This document shows positions 1-7,527 of a stretch of 10,579 nucleotides of DNA, one piece after another. The translations under genes were made by a program, and so were the position numbers. Source of the DNA: an uncultured Hyphomicrobiales bacterium (GTDB lineage: Bacteria > Pseudomonadota > Alphaproteobacteria > Rhizobiales > Beijerinckiaceae); contig CAIWVR010000494.1 of the NCBI GenBank assembly GCA_903916165.1, positions 1 to 10,579 on the forward strand, read 5' to 3'. Position 1 is the stretch's first letter. Each line of letters starts with the position of its first letter. Below the pieces are notes generated by a model, which saw nothing but the letters and a program-made list of their open reading frames with translations, had not been told where the DNA came from and ran no database searches.

Positions 1-1265
1 CATGGTACTATGTTTGCCGTCAAGGTGTTAAGCCGCCAAGCAGAAACGGTTTGCATGCCTTCGGCCTGCACCAACGCAGATTCGGCCTCAATCGCTTCGC
101 GTTCGGAATCGAGCAAAGCCAGTATCGGCTTTGCTCCGACCTTGGCCTCAAGTCTGATGCCGCGCAGCGCCTCTGTGGCGGCGTCACTGCGCAAACGCGA
201 AGCATTGACCATGCGGTGCGCCGTTATCAGGCCCTGCCAAGCATCGATAACCATACCCTCAAGTGCCTGATCGACCTGACGCAGCCGTGCTTTACTGGCA
301 TCAAGGTCGGCTTCTGCGGCACTTATCTGAGATGAAACGCGTCCACCCGCCCAAATTGTCCAACGCCCTCTAACGCCCAAGGTAATCGAATCTGCTTTGT
401 AACCAGGGAAGAACTGATCGCGCACTTGCGCGGCTTCCGCAAAGGCAGCGACGGTGGGCAAATAGTCAGCGTTGGCTCGACGAACCCCTGCACGTGCGAC
501 ATCCACACCCGCCGTCGCTTGCTTCAAGGTCGGATTGGATGCGCGTGTTCCATCAAGTGCTTCGTCGAGTGTTGCAGGTGTCTGTGGTAATTCTGGCAGA
601 GGAGCTAGGCTTCCGGCGGGCTTTCCCGTCAAACGTTGGTAGGCTGCTTCTGCTGAGGCTCGCCGTCCCTGAGCCTGGGCAAAACCAGCGTCGGCTTCGG
701 CCTTTCTCGCGCGGGCTTGGGCGAGATCCGAGTTGGTAAGCTCGCCCGCGCGGAACCTCAATTGCGCTTGTCGTTCAGTTTCCACTAAGGCGCTAACGAG
801 TTGGCAATACCGCTCTTCAAGCTTTCTCGATGTCAGAACCTCAGTGTAGGTGCTGACGGCGAGTAGGGTTGTTTGCAGGCGCATCTGCGCTCCGCCCAAG
901 CGCGCCATTTCCGCACCCCCACGGGCCTGATCGATTGCTGAAGAAATCCGACCGCCTGTGTAGAGCGGCATCTCGGCTGTGGCTTGCACAGCGAATGGCG
1001 AAACATTATCCGCAGCGATTGCGAAGAAACCACCATTATCGATACGCCCGGCACCGTAGGAGCCGTCCACGCGCAAGGTCGGGTTACTTTCAGCATTTGC
1101 ACGGTTGAGCCTTGCCTTGGCTGCAAGTTCACCGGCATTTGTTTCTGCGATCGCCGGGGCGTTTGCGAGAGCATCGGCTATCGCGGCAGCGAGATCCTGA
1201 CCCGACGCCGCGGACGCGGTGAGCAAGCAGGTTACGGCTGCCAATGGCAAGATCAGACGGCGCAT
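1..1265 (-). CDS. TolC-family outer membrane efflux protein (partial, C-terminus off the left edge)
   Basis: This is an outer membrane channel of the TolC/OEP family, the exit duct of a tripartite efflux pump. Reading the minus strand from the ATG at 1265 gives 421 uninterrupted codons that reach the window edge without a stop. Residues 1-22 form a signal peptide (MRRLILPLAA, a hydrophobic stretch, then ASAASG). C13 does not sit in a lipobox, so lipidation is unlikely. Two OEP repeats follow, rich in Ala, Gln, Glu and Arg as expected of the long periplasmic helices. The first has a PLYTGGR motif and the second the matching TIWAGGR motif, both typical of beta-barrel strands in this family. Near residue 375, KVGAKPILALLDSERE matches the conserved late-repeat segment, so only a short C-terminal tail should be missing. 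A weak ribosome site, TCGGAA (1276-1271), lies 5 bp upstream. The gene starts 12 bp after the DUF2892 gene and is last known in the SQR operon. It most likely serves the RND pump encoded on the other strand. Family assignment is secure; the substrate is unknown. Confidence 0.9.
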   Translation of the reverse strand, partial: MRRLILPLAAVTCLLTASAASGQDLAAAIADALANAPAIAETNAGELAAKARLNRANAESNPTLRVDGSYGAGRIDNGGFFAIAADNVSPFAVQATAEMPLYTGGRISSAIDQARGGAEMARLGGAQMRLQTTLLAVSTYTEVLTSRKLEERYCQLVSALVETERQAQLRFRAGELTNSDLAQARARKAEADAGFAQAQGRRASAEAAYQRLTGKPAGSLAPLPELPQTPATLDEALDGTRASNPTLKQATAGVDVARAGVRRANADYLPTVAAFAEAAQVRDQFFPGYKADSITLGVRGRWTIWAGGRVSSQISAAEADLDASKARLRQVDQALEGMVIDAWQGLITAHRMVNASRLRSDAATEALRGIRLEAKVGAKPILALLDSEREAIEAESALVQAEGMQTVSAWRLNTLTANIVP

Positions 1266-1277
1266 ATTAGTTCCGAT

Positions 1278-1487
1278 TCAATGAAAAGCAGTGCCGGGCC
1301 TAACACCTAGCTTTTTGAAGAGCATTGCTGCTGGACAAAAACCGGTAAAGCTGGACTGCAACAGGTTCGCTCCAGCGAACGCAGCCAGCCAGATAAATCC
1401 AGGATGAACCCAGTGCGCGAGCATCAAGCTGGCGAGGATCACCACTCCGGCGAAACGAAAAACTGCAGCATCTAATGTCATGGTCAT
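1278..1487 (-). CDS. DUF2892 (YgaP-type) small inner membrane protein
   Basis: This is a 69-residue membrane protein of the DUF2892 family, the transmembrane half of E. coli YgaP. Two hydrophobic helices are visible at about residues 9-25 and 30-45, joined by a short loop (HWVHPG). The family signature NLLQSSFTGFCPAAMLFKKLG (about 41-61) carries C51 in the FTGFCP motif, followed by a basic cytoplasmic tail. In YgaP the domain is fused behind a rhodanese and anchors it to the membrane. Here it stands alone, while a single-domain rhodanese is encoded on the opposite strand. The upstream ATG (1487) is preferred over a second ATG six bases downstream because AAGG (1494-1491) is better spaced for it. 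That ribosome site overlaps the SQR stop codon, so translation is probably coupled. The job is inferred to be membrane handling of sulfane sulfur; no reaction can be read from the sequence. Confidence 0.87.
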   Translation of the reverse strand: MTMTLDAAVFRFAGVVILASLMLAHWVHPGFIWLAAFAGANLLQSSFTGFCPAAMLFKKLGVRPGTAFH

Positions 1488-1492
1488 TTTCC

Positions 1493-2773
1493 TTATTTGA
1501 AACGTAATTTGCGGATGCCGAGCGCGTGCATCGCCAGCTTTTCGTAAAAAGGCTCACTGGTCCCACGTCGCACCTTGTGGAGGAAGTATTTCTCAAACCC
1601 AATCTTCGCGAGATGCACCCACTTGCCGCTTGACGACCAGTTGACATTACGTGGCGGGATTTGAGGCTGAGCCACAAATGCCACACCGCCGTCGCCGAAG
1701 TCGGCAAGACAAACCGCGTTCCATGTCGCTTCTTCCATGGGGTCTTGGCCGCCAAGCTCCAGCTTGAGGTTGGCGGCGATTGCGGCGACCATAGATTCGA
1801 TCATGAACCCGGTCTTGGGTACGCCAACAGGAACTGGCGTCGGGCCAATTGGCGGGATAGCAACGCAAACCCCTAGCGAATAGACATTCTTAAAGGTCGG
1901 ATTGCGCTGGTGCTTGTCGGCTAAGATAAATCCGCGTGGATTGGTCAGGCCATCGATCCCGTGGACAGCAGTAACGCCCCGGAATGCGGGAAGGATCATC
2001 GAGTAGCCAAATGGTAGATCGTGCTCGGACTTAACCGAACCATCATCAGCCACTTCCTCGACATGCATGGTGCCCTCTTCAACCTTGGTGATGCGTGCGT
2101 TGGTGATCCATTTGATATGGCGATTGCGTAGCTCGCTTTCGAGCAGAGACTTGGTATCGCCTACCCCATCAAGGCCCAGATGGCCGATATAGGGTTCAGG
2201 GCTAATATAAGTCATTGGTACGCGGTCGCGGATCTTGCGGCGACGGAGTTCGGTATCAAGGATCAGCGCGAATTCATAGGCAGGGCCATAACATGATGCC
2301 CCCTGAGCGGCACCGACAACGATGGCTTTAGGATTTTCGCAAAACCGATCAAAGGCATCTGCTGCATCAGCAGCGTGATCCGTTCGGCATACGGACTGGG
2401 TGAATCCAGCGGGGCCAAGCCCCTCCACCTCGTCGAAGGCAAGCTCGGGGCCGGTTGCGATTACAAGATAGTCGTATGCGACCGACGTGCCGTCGTTCAG
2501 TTCAACTCGGTTTTCCTTGGGATGAACGCGTTTGGCACCCACGGCGTTAAAACCGATCCCCTTCTTCTTCATAATTGGCGGTAAGTGAACCTTAATCGCA
2601 TCAGGTTCACGCCAGCGAACGGCGACCCACGGATTGCTGGGTATGAACCAATAGTCTTCTTGGTCGTTGATAACCGTGACATCCGCCCTGCCTTTTACGG
2701 CTTCGCGGATTTCGTAGGCAGCGATCGTTCCGCCAAGACCCGCACCAAGGATAACGATTTGGGGCAAAGGCAT
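1493..2773 (-). CDS. sqr: Sulfide:quinone oxidoreductase (FAD-dependent, Acidithiobacillus-like)
   Basis: This 426-residue flavoprotein oxidises hydrogen sulfide to sulfane sulfur or polysulfide and passes electrons to membrane quinone at the cytoplasmic face. The N-terminal dinucleotide-binding motif GAGLGG is at residues 10-15 and the second flavoprotein motif ATGPE at 106-110. Three cysteines, C129, C161 (in GASCYGPAYEF) and C355 (in WNAVCLADFGD), match in spacing and context the redox-active C128, C160 and C356 that I recall for the Acidithiobacillus ferrooxidans enzyme. This separates it from plain type II NADH dehydrogenases. C145 and C303 are additional. PVPVGVPKTGFMIE (about 313-326) and the C-terminal region WVHLAKIGFEKYF and SEPFYEKL (385-413) also follow that enzyme, including the amphipathic membrane-docking end. 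ATG 2773 is preceded by GGGAG (2785-2781) at 7 bp. It is the first gene of the leftward operon and faces the rhodanese across a shared promoter region. The closest type is probably the Acidithiobacillus-like class, judged from memory. Confidence 0.93.
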   Translation of the reverse strand: MPLPQIVILGAGLGGTIAAYEIREAVKGRADVTVINDQEDYWFIPSNPWVAVRWREPDAIKVHLPPIMKKKGIGFNAVGAKRVHPKENRVELNDGTSVAYDYLVIATGPELAFDEVEGLGPAGFTQSVCRTDHAADAADAFDRFCENPKAIVVGAAQGASCYGPAYEFALILDTELRRRKIRDRVPMTYISPEPYIGHLGLDGVGDTKSLLESELRNRHIKWITNARITKVEEGTMHVEEVADDGSVKSEHDLPFGYSMILPAFRGVTAVHGIDGLTNPRGFILADKHQRNPTFKNVYSLGVCVAIPPIGPTPVPVGVPKTGFMIESMVAAIAANLKLELGGQDPMEEATWNAVCLADFGDGGVAFVAQPQIPPRNVNWSSSGKWVHLAKIGFEKYFLHKVRRGTSEPFYEKLAMHALGIRKLRFK

Positions 2774-2941
2774 TTTTATTCTCCCATTTTCCGACCAACG
2801 CCTTCGCGATTGATTGAATCAGTTGAAACGAGCGCCAATGTGTTATATGGCTATTGACTTATATAATCATGGTACAATATGCAAGCGGAAAGTTTGCGCA
2901 ATGCGACTTGAATTGCGGTCACTCAATGAAAGGACGACCAA
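2774..2941. promoter_or_regulatory. Divergent promoter/operator region between SQR and rhodanese operons
   Basis: This 168-bp gap separates the two divergent operons and must hold both promoters. The AT-rich core at 2843-2880 contains TTGACT (2854-2859), TATAAT (2862-2867) and TACAAT (2873-2878). The only clear -35/-10 pair, TTGACT with TACAAT, has a 13-bp spacer, which is too short for a classic sigma-70 promoter, so exact promoters cannot be assigned. Perfect inverted repeats are present: TGATTGAATCA (2811-2821), TTATATAA (2859-2866) and TTGCGCAA (2894-2901). The middle one sits on the AT-rich core and is a plausible operator for the ArsR protein encoded downstream. The first resembles an FNR/ANR half-site pair but its spacer is one base short. 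Regulator binding is inference. Confidence 0.6.
2929..2934 (+). promoter_or_regulatory. Ribosome binding site of the rhodanese gene
   Basis: AAAGGA lies 7 bp before the ATG at 2942. It is the best Shine-Dalgarno match in the rightward operon and fixes the rhodanese start. Confidence 0.75.
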
Positions 2942-3280
2942 ATGGTTTTTGGGTTGGATAAGGCAAAACACCCCGAACTCACGGCGCTGGAACTCGAAGC
3001 AATGCTGCGTGGAGACCAGGCGCTTGTCATTGATGTGCGCGAAGTCGACGAATTTGAAAGTGGGCATATTCCGGGTGCGATAAATATGCCGCTATCGACG
3101 CTCCAGCCTTCCAAACTCCCTTACCAAGTTGGCAAGAAACTGGTTCTCACTTGCCTTGGCGGTAAACGCTCATCCATGGCGCTTGATAAATGCAACGTGG
3201 CTGAGGCCGCGGTCGACACCCATCTCACAGGCGGTTTTAAAGCTTGGCAATCGGCCGGCTTGCCGGTCGAACGGTCATAG
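2942..3280 (+). CDS. Single-domain rhodanese (sulfurtransferase)
   Basis: This 112-residue protein is one rhodanese domain, which moves sulfane sulfur through a cysteine persulfide to a thiol or to cyanide. The family landmarks appear in order: DVRE (31-34), GHIPGAINMP (41-50), the active-site loop CLGGKRS (71-77) with catalytic C71, and GGFKAWQSAGLPV (97-109). There is no signal peptide or membrane segment, so it should be cytoplasmic. A second cysteine, C84, could help resolve the persulfide, but this is speculation. It is the first gene of the rightward operon, diverging from SQR, whose sulfane sulfur product is its likely donor. The standalone DUF2892 gene on the other strand is the partner to which this domain is fused in YgaP. 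The acceptor (glutathione, a carrier protein or cyanide) cannot be told from the sequence. Confidence 0.93.
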   Translation: MVFGLDKAKHPELTALELEAMLRGDQALVIDVREVDEFESGHIPGAINMPLSTLQPSKLPYQVGKKLVLTCLGGKRSSMALDKCNVAEAAVDTHLTGGFKAWQSAGLPVERS

Positions 3281-3301
3281 AATTTTGTAGGGGTCATAAC
3301 G

Positions 3302-4321
3302 ATGCGCAGATATTTCTTGGCCTTCACCGCCATAGGCCTGGCCGCACTCAGCTTGCCGCTAACCGGTTGCAGCCGTGGCGGCCGTGGCAGCGAGACTGCG
3401 CAGCTCGTTCAGGTTCCCGAAGGACCTCGCTTGGTGTTGGCACCGAGTGACGTGGTTAATTGGCAAGATGTTAGTGCCGAGATTACAACGACGAACCAAG
3501 CTCATGTGATTGCCCGAATAGCTGGCATCTTGACCGTGATCACCGTCAAAGAGGGTAACATGGTCAACAAGGGACAACCCATTGGGCGCATTGTAGACGA
3601 TCAGCTTAGCTATCAGGCTCAAGCCGCTAGCGCTCAAGCCGCTCAGGCGCAGGCAGAACTGGACCGGGTTCGTTTTCTCTACAAAAATGGCGTTTACGCT
3701 AAGGCAAAGCTTGAGCAGGCTGAAGCCATGGCGGCCACCTCACGCGCTCAAACCTCTGCAGTTCGAGCAGTGGCAAGTCAGGGTAGGGTCGTTGCTCCAG
3801 CCGGCGGCCGCGTTCTTCGCACCGATGTGCCTGCAGGGTCTCCTGTAGCGCCCGGGATGACCATTGCGACCATCACGGCTGGCCCAACCATCGTCCGGCT
3901 CGAAGCGCCGGAATCGCTCGCCGATAGGGTCCACGTCGGATCTCATGTTACCGCACGTGACATTGGCGATGGTACCGGAGTGGGTACAGTCATCAAAATC
4001 TACCCGTCAGTGATTGCCGGACAGGTGCTGATGGACGTAACCATGCCGGACATCGATAACCGCCTGATAGGTCGCCGCGTTGCGGCAAAAGTTGACACGG
4101 GTACGCGTAAGGCACTTTTGGTGCCGACGGGTTATATCACCAATCGTTATGGCATGGATTACGTTACGATTCTTGAGAAGGATGGTTCTACTGCGCAGGT
4201 TCCAGTCCAAACGACGGCTGCAGCTGAATCGGGCAAGCTAGAGATACTCTCCGGGGCTGCCTCGGGCGATACGCTGATCGCTACCACCAGCGGTCAACTT
4301 AACGGGGCTCAGCGCCGATGA
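3302..4321 (+). CDS. RND efflux periplasmic adaptor (membrane fusion) lipoprotein
   Basis: This 339-residue adaptor of the HlyD/AcrA type links an inner membrane RND permease to the outer membrane channel. The N-terminus is a lipoprotein signal ending in the lipobox LTGC, with lipidated C23, so it should be anchored in the periplasmic face of a membrane. The first lipoyl half lies around residues 68-100 (IARIAGILTVITVKEGNMV, with KGQPIGRI). A short Ala/Gln-rich alpha-hairpin follows at about 103-156 and the second lipoyl half at 160-192 (GRVVAPAGGRVLRTDVPAGSPV). The beta-barrel covers about 195-265 and the membrane-proximal domain the rest. The hairpin is short compared with AcrA. The sequence has no histidine- or methionine-rich metal-binding segment of the CusB kind. 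The ribosome site TAGGGG (3288-3293) lies 8 bp from the ATG. The stop overlaps the permease start in an ATGA, so the two are translationally coupled. Confidence 0.93.
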   Translation: MRRYFLAFTAIGLAALSLPLTGCSRGGRGSETAQLVQVPEGPRLVLAPSDVVNWQDVSAEITTTNQAHVIARIAGILTVITVKEGNMVNKGQPIGRIVDDQLSYQAQAASAQAAQAQAELDRVRFLYKNGVYAKAKLEQAEAMAATSRAQTSAVRAVASQGRVVAPAGGRVLRTDVPAGSPVAPGMTIATITAGPTIVRLEAPESLADRVHVGSHVTARDIGDGTGVGTVIKIYPSVIAGQVLMDVTMPDIDNRLIGRRVAAKVDTGTRKALLVPTGYITNRYGMDYVTILEKDGSTAQVPVQTTAAAESGKLEILSGAASGDTLIATTSGQLNGAQRR

Positions 4322-7300
4322 ACCTCGGCATCTCGGGCAAACTGACCCGCGCGACGATCCAGTCGCCACTTACCCCCCTCTTCCTGTTAGCCGCTATCCT
4401 TGTCGGACTGCTGGCAACCATTACGATCCCGCGCGAAGAAGAGCCGCAAATCAAAGTGCCCATGGTGGACATCATGGTCCAGGCACCGGGCCTTTCGGCG
4501 CACGATGCGGTTGAGTTGGTTGGTAAGCCGCTTGAGACCATTGTAAAGAGTGTTAATGGCGTAGAGCATGTTTACACCCAAGCTCAAGATAGTGGCACCT
4601 TAGTCACGGCCCGCTTCCTCGTAGGATCGAACCCAGAAGACGCGGCTATTCGCATCAGCGAGAAAATCGAAGCCAACAAGGACCGAATTCCCGTCGGAAT
4701 ACCTGCGCCGCAGGTTACCGTGCGCGGTATTAACGACGTGCCAATCGTTGTCTTGACCCTAACCCCAAAACCGGGCGCGGCAGGCACTTGGAATGATCAG
4801 GCGCTTGCAGAACTGGCGGGCAAACTCAGGACCGAGATCACCAAAGTCGATGACGTTGGGCTCACCTTTATTACAGGCGGGCAGCACATGGCGCTCCGCG
4901 TGGTGCCAGATCCTGCAAAACTAGCGCTATACCGCGTGCCGCTCGGCAATCTGATTGAGGCTGTAAGCCAAGCCAATCGGGTTTTCCCCGCGGGAACTGT
5001 GCGTGAAAACGGCGTGGCTGCAATGGTCATTGCCGGGCAGTCGCTTCGCGACGCTCAAGATCTTTCCCGCCTGACCGTTCGCTCCGCCAGTGGGGCCCCG
5101 GTTTTGCTGTCCGACGTCGCAAAAGTCGAACAGGCTGCGACCCAGACTCAGGCCCATGCTTGGCGCTGGGCGAGGGATGACCATTCGAAATGGAACATGG
5201 CTCCTGCTGTTAGCCTTGCGATAGCCAAACGCGCTGGTGCAAACGCTGTCACGGTTTCACAAGATGTTGTCGCGCGCGTGAACACCCTCAAAGGCACACT
5301 GATCCCTGCAGGCGTCGAGGTATCGGTCACGCGCAACTACGGTGAAAGTGCCAACGAAAAAGCCAATGAGCTCATTTTCCATCTCGCGCTCGCCACCGTT
5401 TCAATCGTCGTGCTTATCGGCTTTACCATTGGCTGGCGCGAGGCGGGCGTCACCGCAATCGTTATCCCAACAACCATCATGCTTACCATGTTCGCTTCGA
5501 ATATCATGGGCTTCACGATCAATCGGGTCAGCCTGTTCGCGCTGATCTTTTCGATCGGTATCCTCGTTGATGACGCCATTGTCATGATCGAGAATATCGC
5601 CCGCCACTGGGCGATGAACGATGGACGCAGTCGAATTGATGGCGCTGTCGATGCGGTCGCCGAGGTTGGCAACCCGACCATTATCGCAACACTCACTGTG
5701 GTCGCCGCACTGCTTCCGATGCTGTTCGTTTCAGGCCTTATGGGCCCTTACATGGCCCCGATCCCGATCAACGCAAGTGCTGCGATGATCTTCAGCTTCT
5801 TCGTCGCCGTGATCATAGCGCCGTGGTTGATGGTTCGTTTTGCGCGCAAAACCTTGGCCCAAGGACATGAACAGCACGGCGGCAAATTGGGGGGTTTATA
5901 TAAACGCTATGCCAGCAAGATTATCGCTACGCGGCAGAGCGCAAAACGCTTCTTGACCATAGTCGGCGTGGCGACGCTGGTGTCCTGTTCGATGTTCTAC
6001 TTCAAGGCGGTAACGGTGAAGCTGCTGCCATTCGACAACAAGAGTGAAGTTCAACTTGTTGCCGACCTACCTGAGGGTACCAGTCTAGAAACAACATCGC
6101 GCGTCCTTGAACAGGCTTCTGCCGTTGCCAGGCGCGTGCCTGAGGTCACCTCAATGGAGGCCTATGCGGGAACCTCTGCCCCATTTAACTTCAACGGACT
6201 GGTGCGGCACTATTTTCTACGTGCTTCACCTGAGATGGGTGATCTTATGATCACATTGCTCCCCAAAAGTGAGCGTTCTCGAACCAGTCATGATGTCGCG
6301 GTAGACCTTCGTGAAAAACTAAAGGCGATCACCCTGCCTGTAGGTGGCTCGTTGAAGGTCGTTGAAACCCCGCCGGGCCCACCCGTGCTGGCAACGCTGC
6401 TGGCTGAGATATATGGACCTGATGAGGCTACACGCCAGAAAACAGCGGCTCAGGTTGAGAGCATATTCAAGTCGGTGCCCTACATCGTGGATGTTGACAA
6501 CAGCTTTGGGCAGCCCCGTCCGATACTCAAACTGACGCCAGATCGGGCGAAGCTTGACCATTATGGCCTGTCCGAGCGGCAGCTTTTCGATAGCGTCGGC
6601 GCACTTATGGGTACGCAGGTCGTCGGTTATGCCCCGCGAGGAACGGACCGCAATCCGCTGCCAATAGAGCTTGCACTCGATCAGTCGCAACGCAGTTGGT
6701 CTGCCTCCTTGGCGGCTACCCCCGTTGCGGCAACCTCCACCGGGCAACTGATACCATTGGGCGAATTGGTTACGGCCCACATGGAACCCGGCGGACAGAC
6801 AATCTTCCGGCGCGACGGTCGCGGGGTCGCGATGGTGAGCGCCGAGCTCGCTGGGCGCTACGAAGCGCCGATATACGGAATGCTTGCGGTTGACGACGCC
6901 ATCAACAGGTTCGACTGGAAGGCGCATGGGCTTGAAAAGCCTATCATCAACCTCCATGGCCAACCCAAAGACGAGAGCAAGACATCGGTACTTTGGGATG
7001 GTGAATGGGAGATCACCTGGGTCACGTTCCGAGATATGGGCGGCGCGTTTATGGTCGCGCTCCTTGGGATCTATGTCCTCGTCGTCGGCCAGTTCCGTAG
7101 CTTCACCATTCCGCTGGTAATTCTAACACCAATACCGCTAACGCTGATCGGCATCGTTTTTGGCCATATGGTGTTTCGTGCACCTTTTACGGCGACATCA
7201 ATGATCGGCTTCATTGCGCTGGCGGGAATTATTGTCCGAAACTCGATCCTTTTGGTCGATTTTATCCGTCATTCTCGTTCGCCAGATAAGAGCCTGCGCG

Positions 7301-7527
7301 ACACGCTCCTAGAAGCTGGCATGATCCGCTTTAAGCCCATCGTCCTGACTGCGGCAGCCGCCATGATCGGAGCGACGGTGATCCTAACGGACCCGATTTT
7401 CCAAGGCCTTGCAATTTCGTTGCTATTTGGGCTTGCCTCCTCAACCCTGCTGACTGTGTTAGTTATTCCAGCCATCTACATCGTCTTGCGTGACGATGGT
7501 CGTCCATTTGCGGAACCACATCTATGA
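4318..7527 (+). CDS. RND efflux transporter permease subunit
   Basis: This 1069-residue proton-driven pump of the AcrB/MdtC superfamily exports substrates from the inner membrane or periplasm through the adaptor and a TolC channel. Full family length and architecture are visible. TM1 lies at about 18-36 and is followed by REEEPQIKVPMVDI. The first periplasmic loop follows, then TM2-6 (about 352-505), TM7 (about 543-562), the second loop and TM8-12 (about 905-1055). The TM4 motif SIGILVDDAIVMIEN carries the proton-relay aspartates D418 and D419. In TM10 the motif GIIVRNSILLVDF has R974 where AcrB has K940. R1004 and T1011 correspond to AcrB R971 and T978. The heavy-metal (CusA/CzcA) form of TM4 and TM10 is absent, so a metal pump is unlikely. 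The gene overlaps the adaptor (4318-4321) and arsR (7524-7527) by ATGA. Its matching outer membrane factor is probably the TolC gene at the left edge. Substrate is unknown; the company of SQR and rhodanese suggests a sulfide-linked role. Confidence 0.95.
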   Translation: MNLGISGKLTRATIQSPLTPLFLLAAILVGLLATITIPREEEPQIKVPMVDIMVQAPGLSAHDAVELVGKPLETIVKSVNGVEHVYTQAQDSGTLVTARFLVGSNPEDAAIRISEKIEANKDRIPVGIPAPQVTVRGINDVPIVVLTLTPKPGAAGTWNDQALAELAGKLRTEITKVDDVGLTFITGGQHMALRVVPDPAKLALYRVPLGNLIEAVSQANRVFPAGTVRENGVAAMVIAGQSLRDAQDLSRLTVRSASGAPVLLSDVAKVEQAATQTQAHAWRWARDDHSKWNMAPAVSLAIAKRAGANAVTVSQDVVARVNTLKGTLIPAGVEVSVTRNYGESANEKANELIFHLALATVSIVVLIGFTIGWREAGVTAIVIPTTIMLTMFASNIMGFTINRVSLFALIFSIGILVDDAIVMIENIARHWAMNDGRSRIDGAVDAVAEVGNPTIIATLTVVAALLPMLFVSGLMGPYMAPIPINASAAMIFSFFVAVIIAPWLMVRFARKTLAQGHEQHGGKLGGLYKRYASKIIATRQSAKRFLTIVGVATLVSCSMFYFKAVTVKLLPFDNKSEVQLVADLPEGTSLETTSRVLEQASAVARRVPEVTSMEAYAGTSAPFNFNGLVRHYFLRASPEMGDLMITLLPKSERSRTSHDVAVDLREKLKAITLPVGGSLKVVETPPGPPVLATLLAEIYGPDEATRQKTAAQVESIFKSVPYIVDVDNSFGQPRPILKLTPDRAKLDHYGLSERQLFDSVGALMGTQVVGYAPRGTDRNPLPIELALDQSQRSWSASLAATPVAATSTGQLIPLGELVTAHMEPGGQTIFRRDGRGVAMVSAELAGRYEAPIYGMLAVDDAINRFDWKAHGLEKPIINLHGQPKDESKTSVLWDGEWEITWVTFRDMGGAFMVALLGIYVLVVGQFRSFTIPLVILTPIPLTLIGIVFGHMVFRAPFTATSMIGFIALAGIIVRNSILLVDFIRHSRSPDKSLRDTLLEAGMIRFKPIVLTAAAAMIGATVILTDPIFQGLAISLLFGLASSTLLTVLVIPAIYIVLRDDGRPFAEPHL

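Noticed and set aside
1..14. Similarity of the first bases (CATGGTAC...) to 2869-2876
   Set aside because: The match is only eight bases, within the TolC coding frame on one side and the promoter region on the other; chance is sufficient.
833..1174. 113-residue minus-strand ORF and other plus-strand ORFs within 1-1265
   Set aside because: They are out of frame with the continuous TolC-family frame, which has a signal peptide and clear family motifs and simply lacks a stop within the window.
2810..2822. FNR/ANR-like box (TTGAT ... ATCAG)
   Set aside because: The spacer is three bases instead of four and the last half-site ends in G, so it does not match the FNR consensus; kept only as an inverted repeat.
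6319..6963. 214-residue minus-strand ORF
   Set aside because: It is antisense to the RND permease, has no recognisable domain and no ribosome site or neighbours to support it.
4318..7527. Heavy-metal efflux (CusA/CzcA-type) RND pump, suggested by the ArsR neighbour
   Set aside because: The TM4 and TM10 motifs are of the drug-efflux type, the adaptor has no metal-binding Met/His segment, and the ArsR protein lacks the classic metal-binding cysteine motif.
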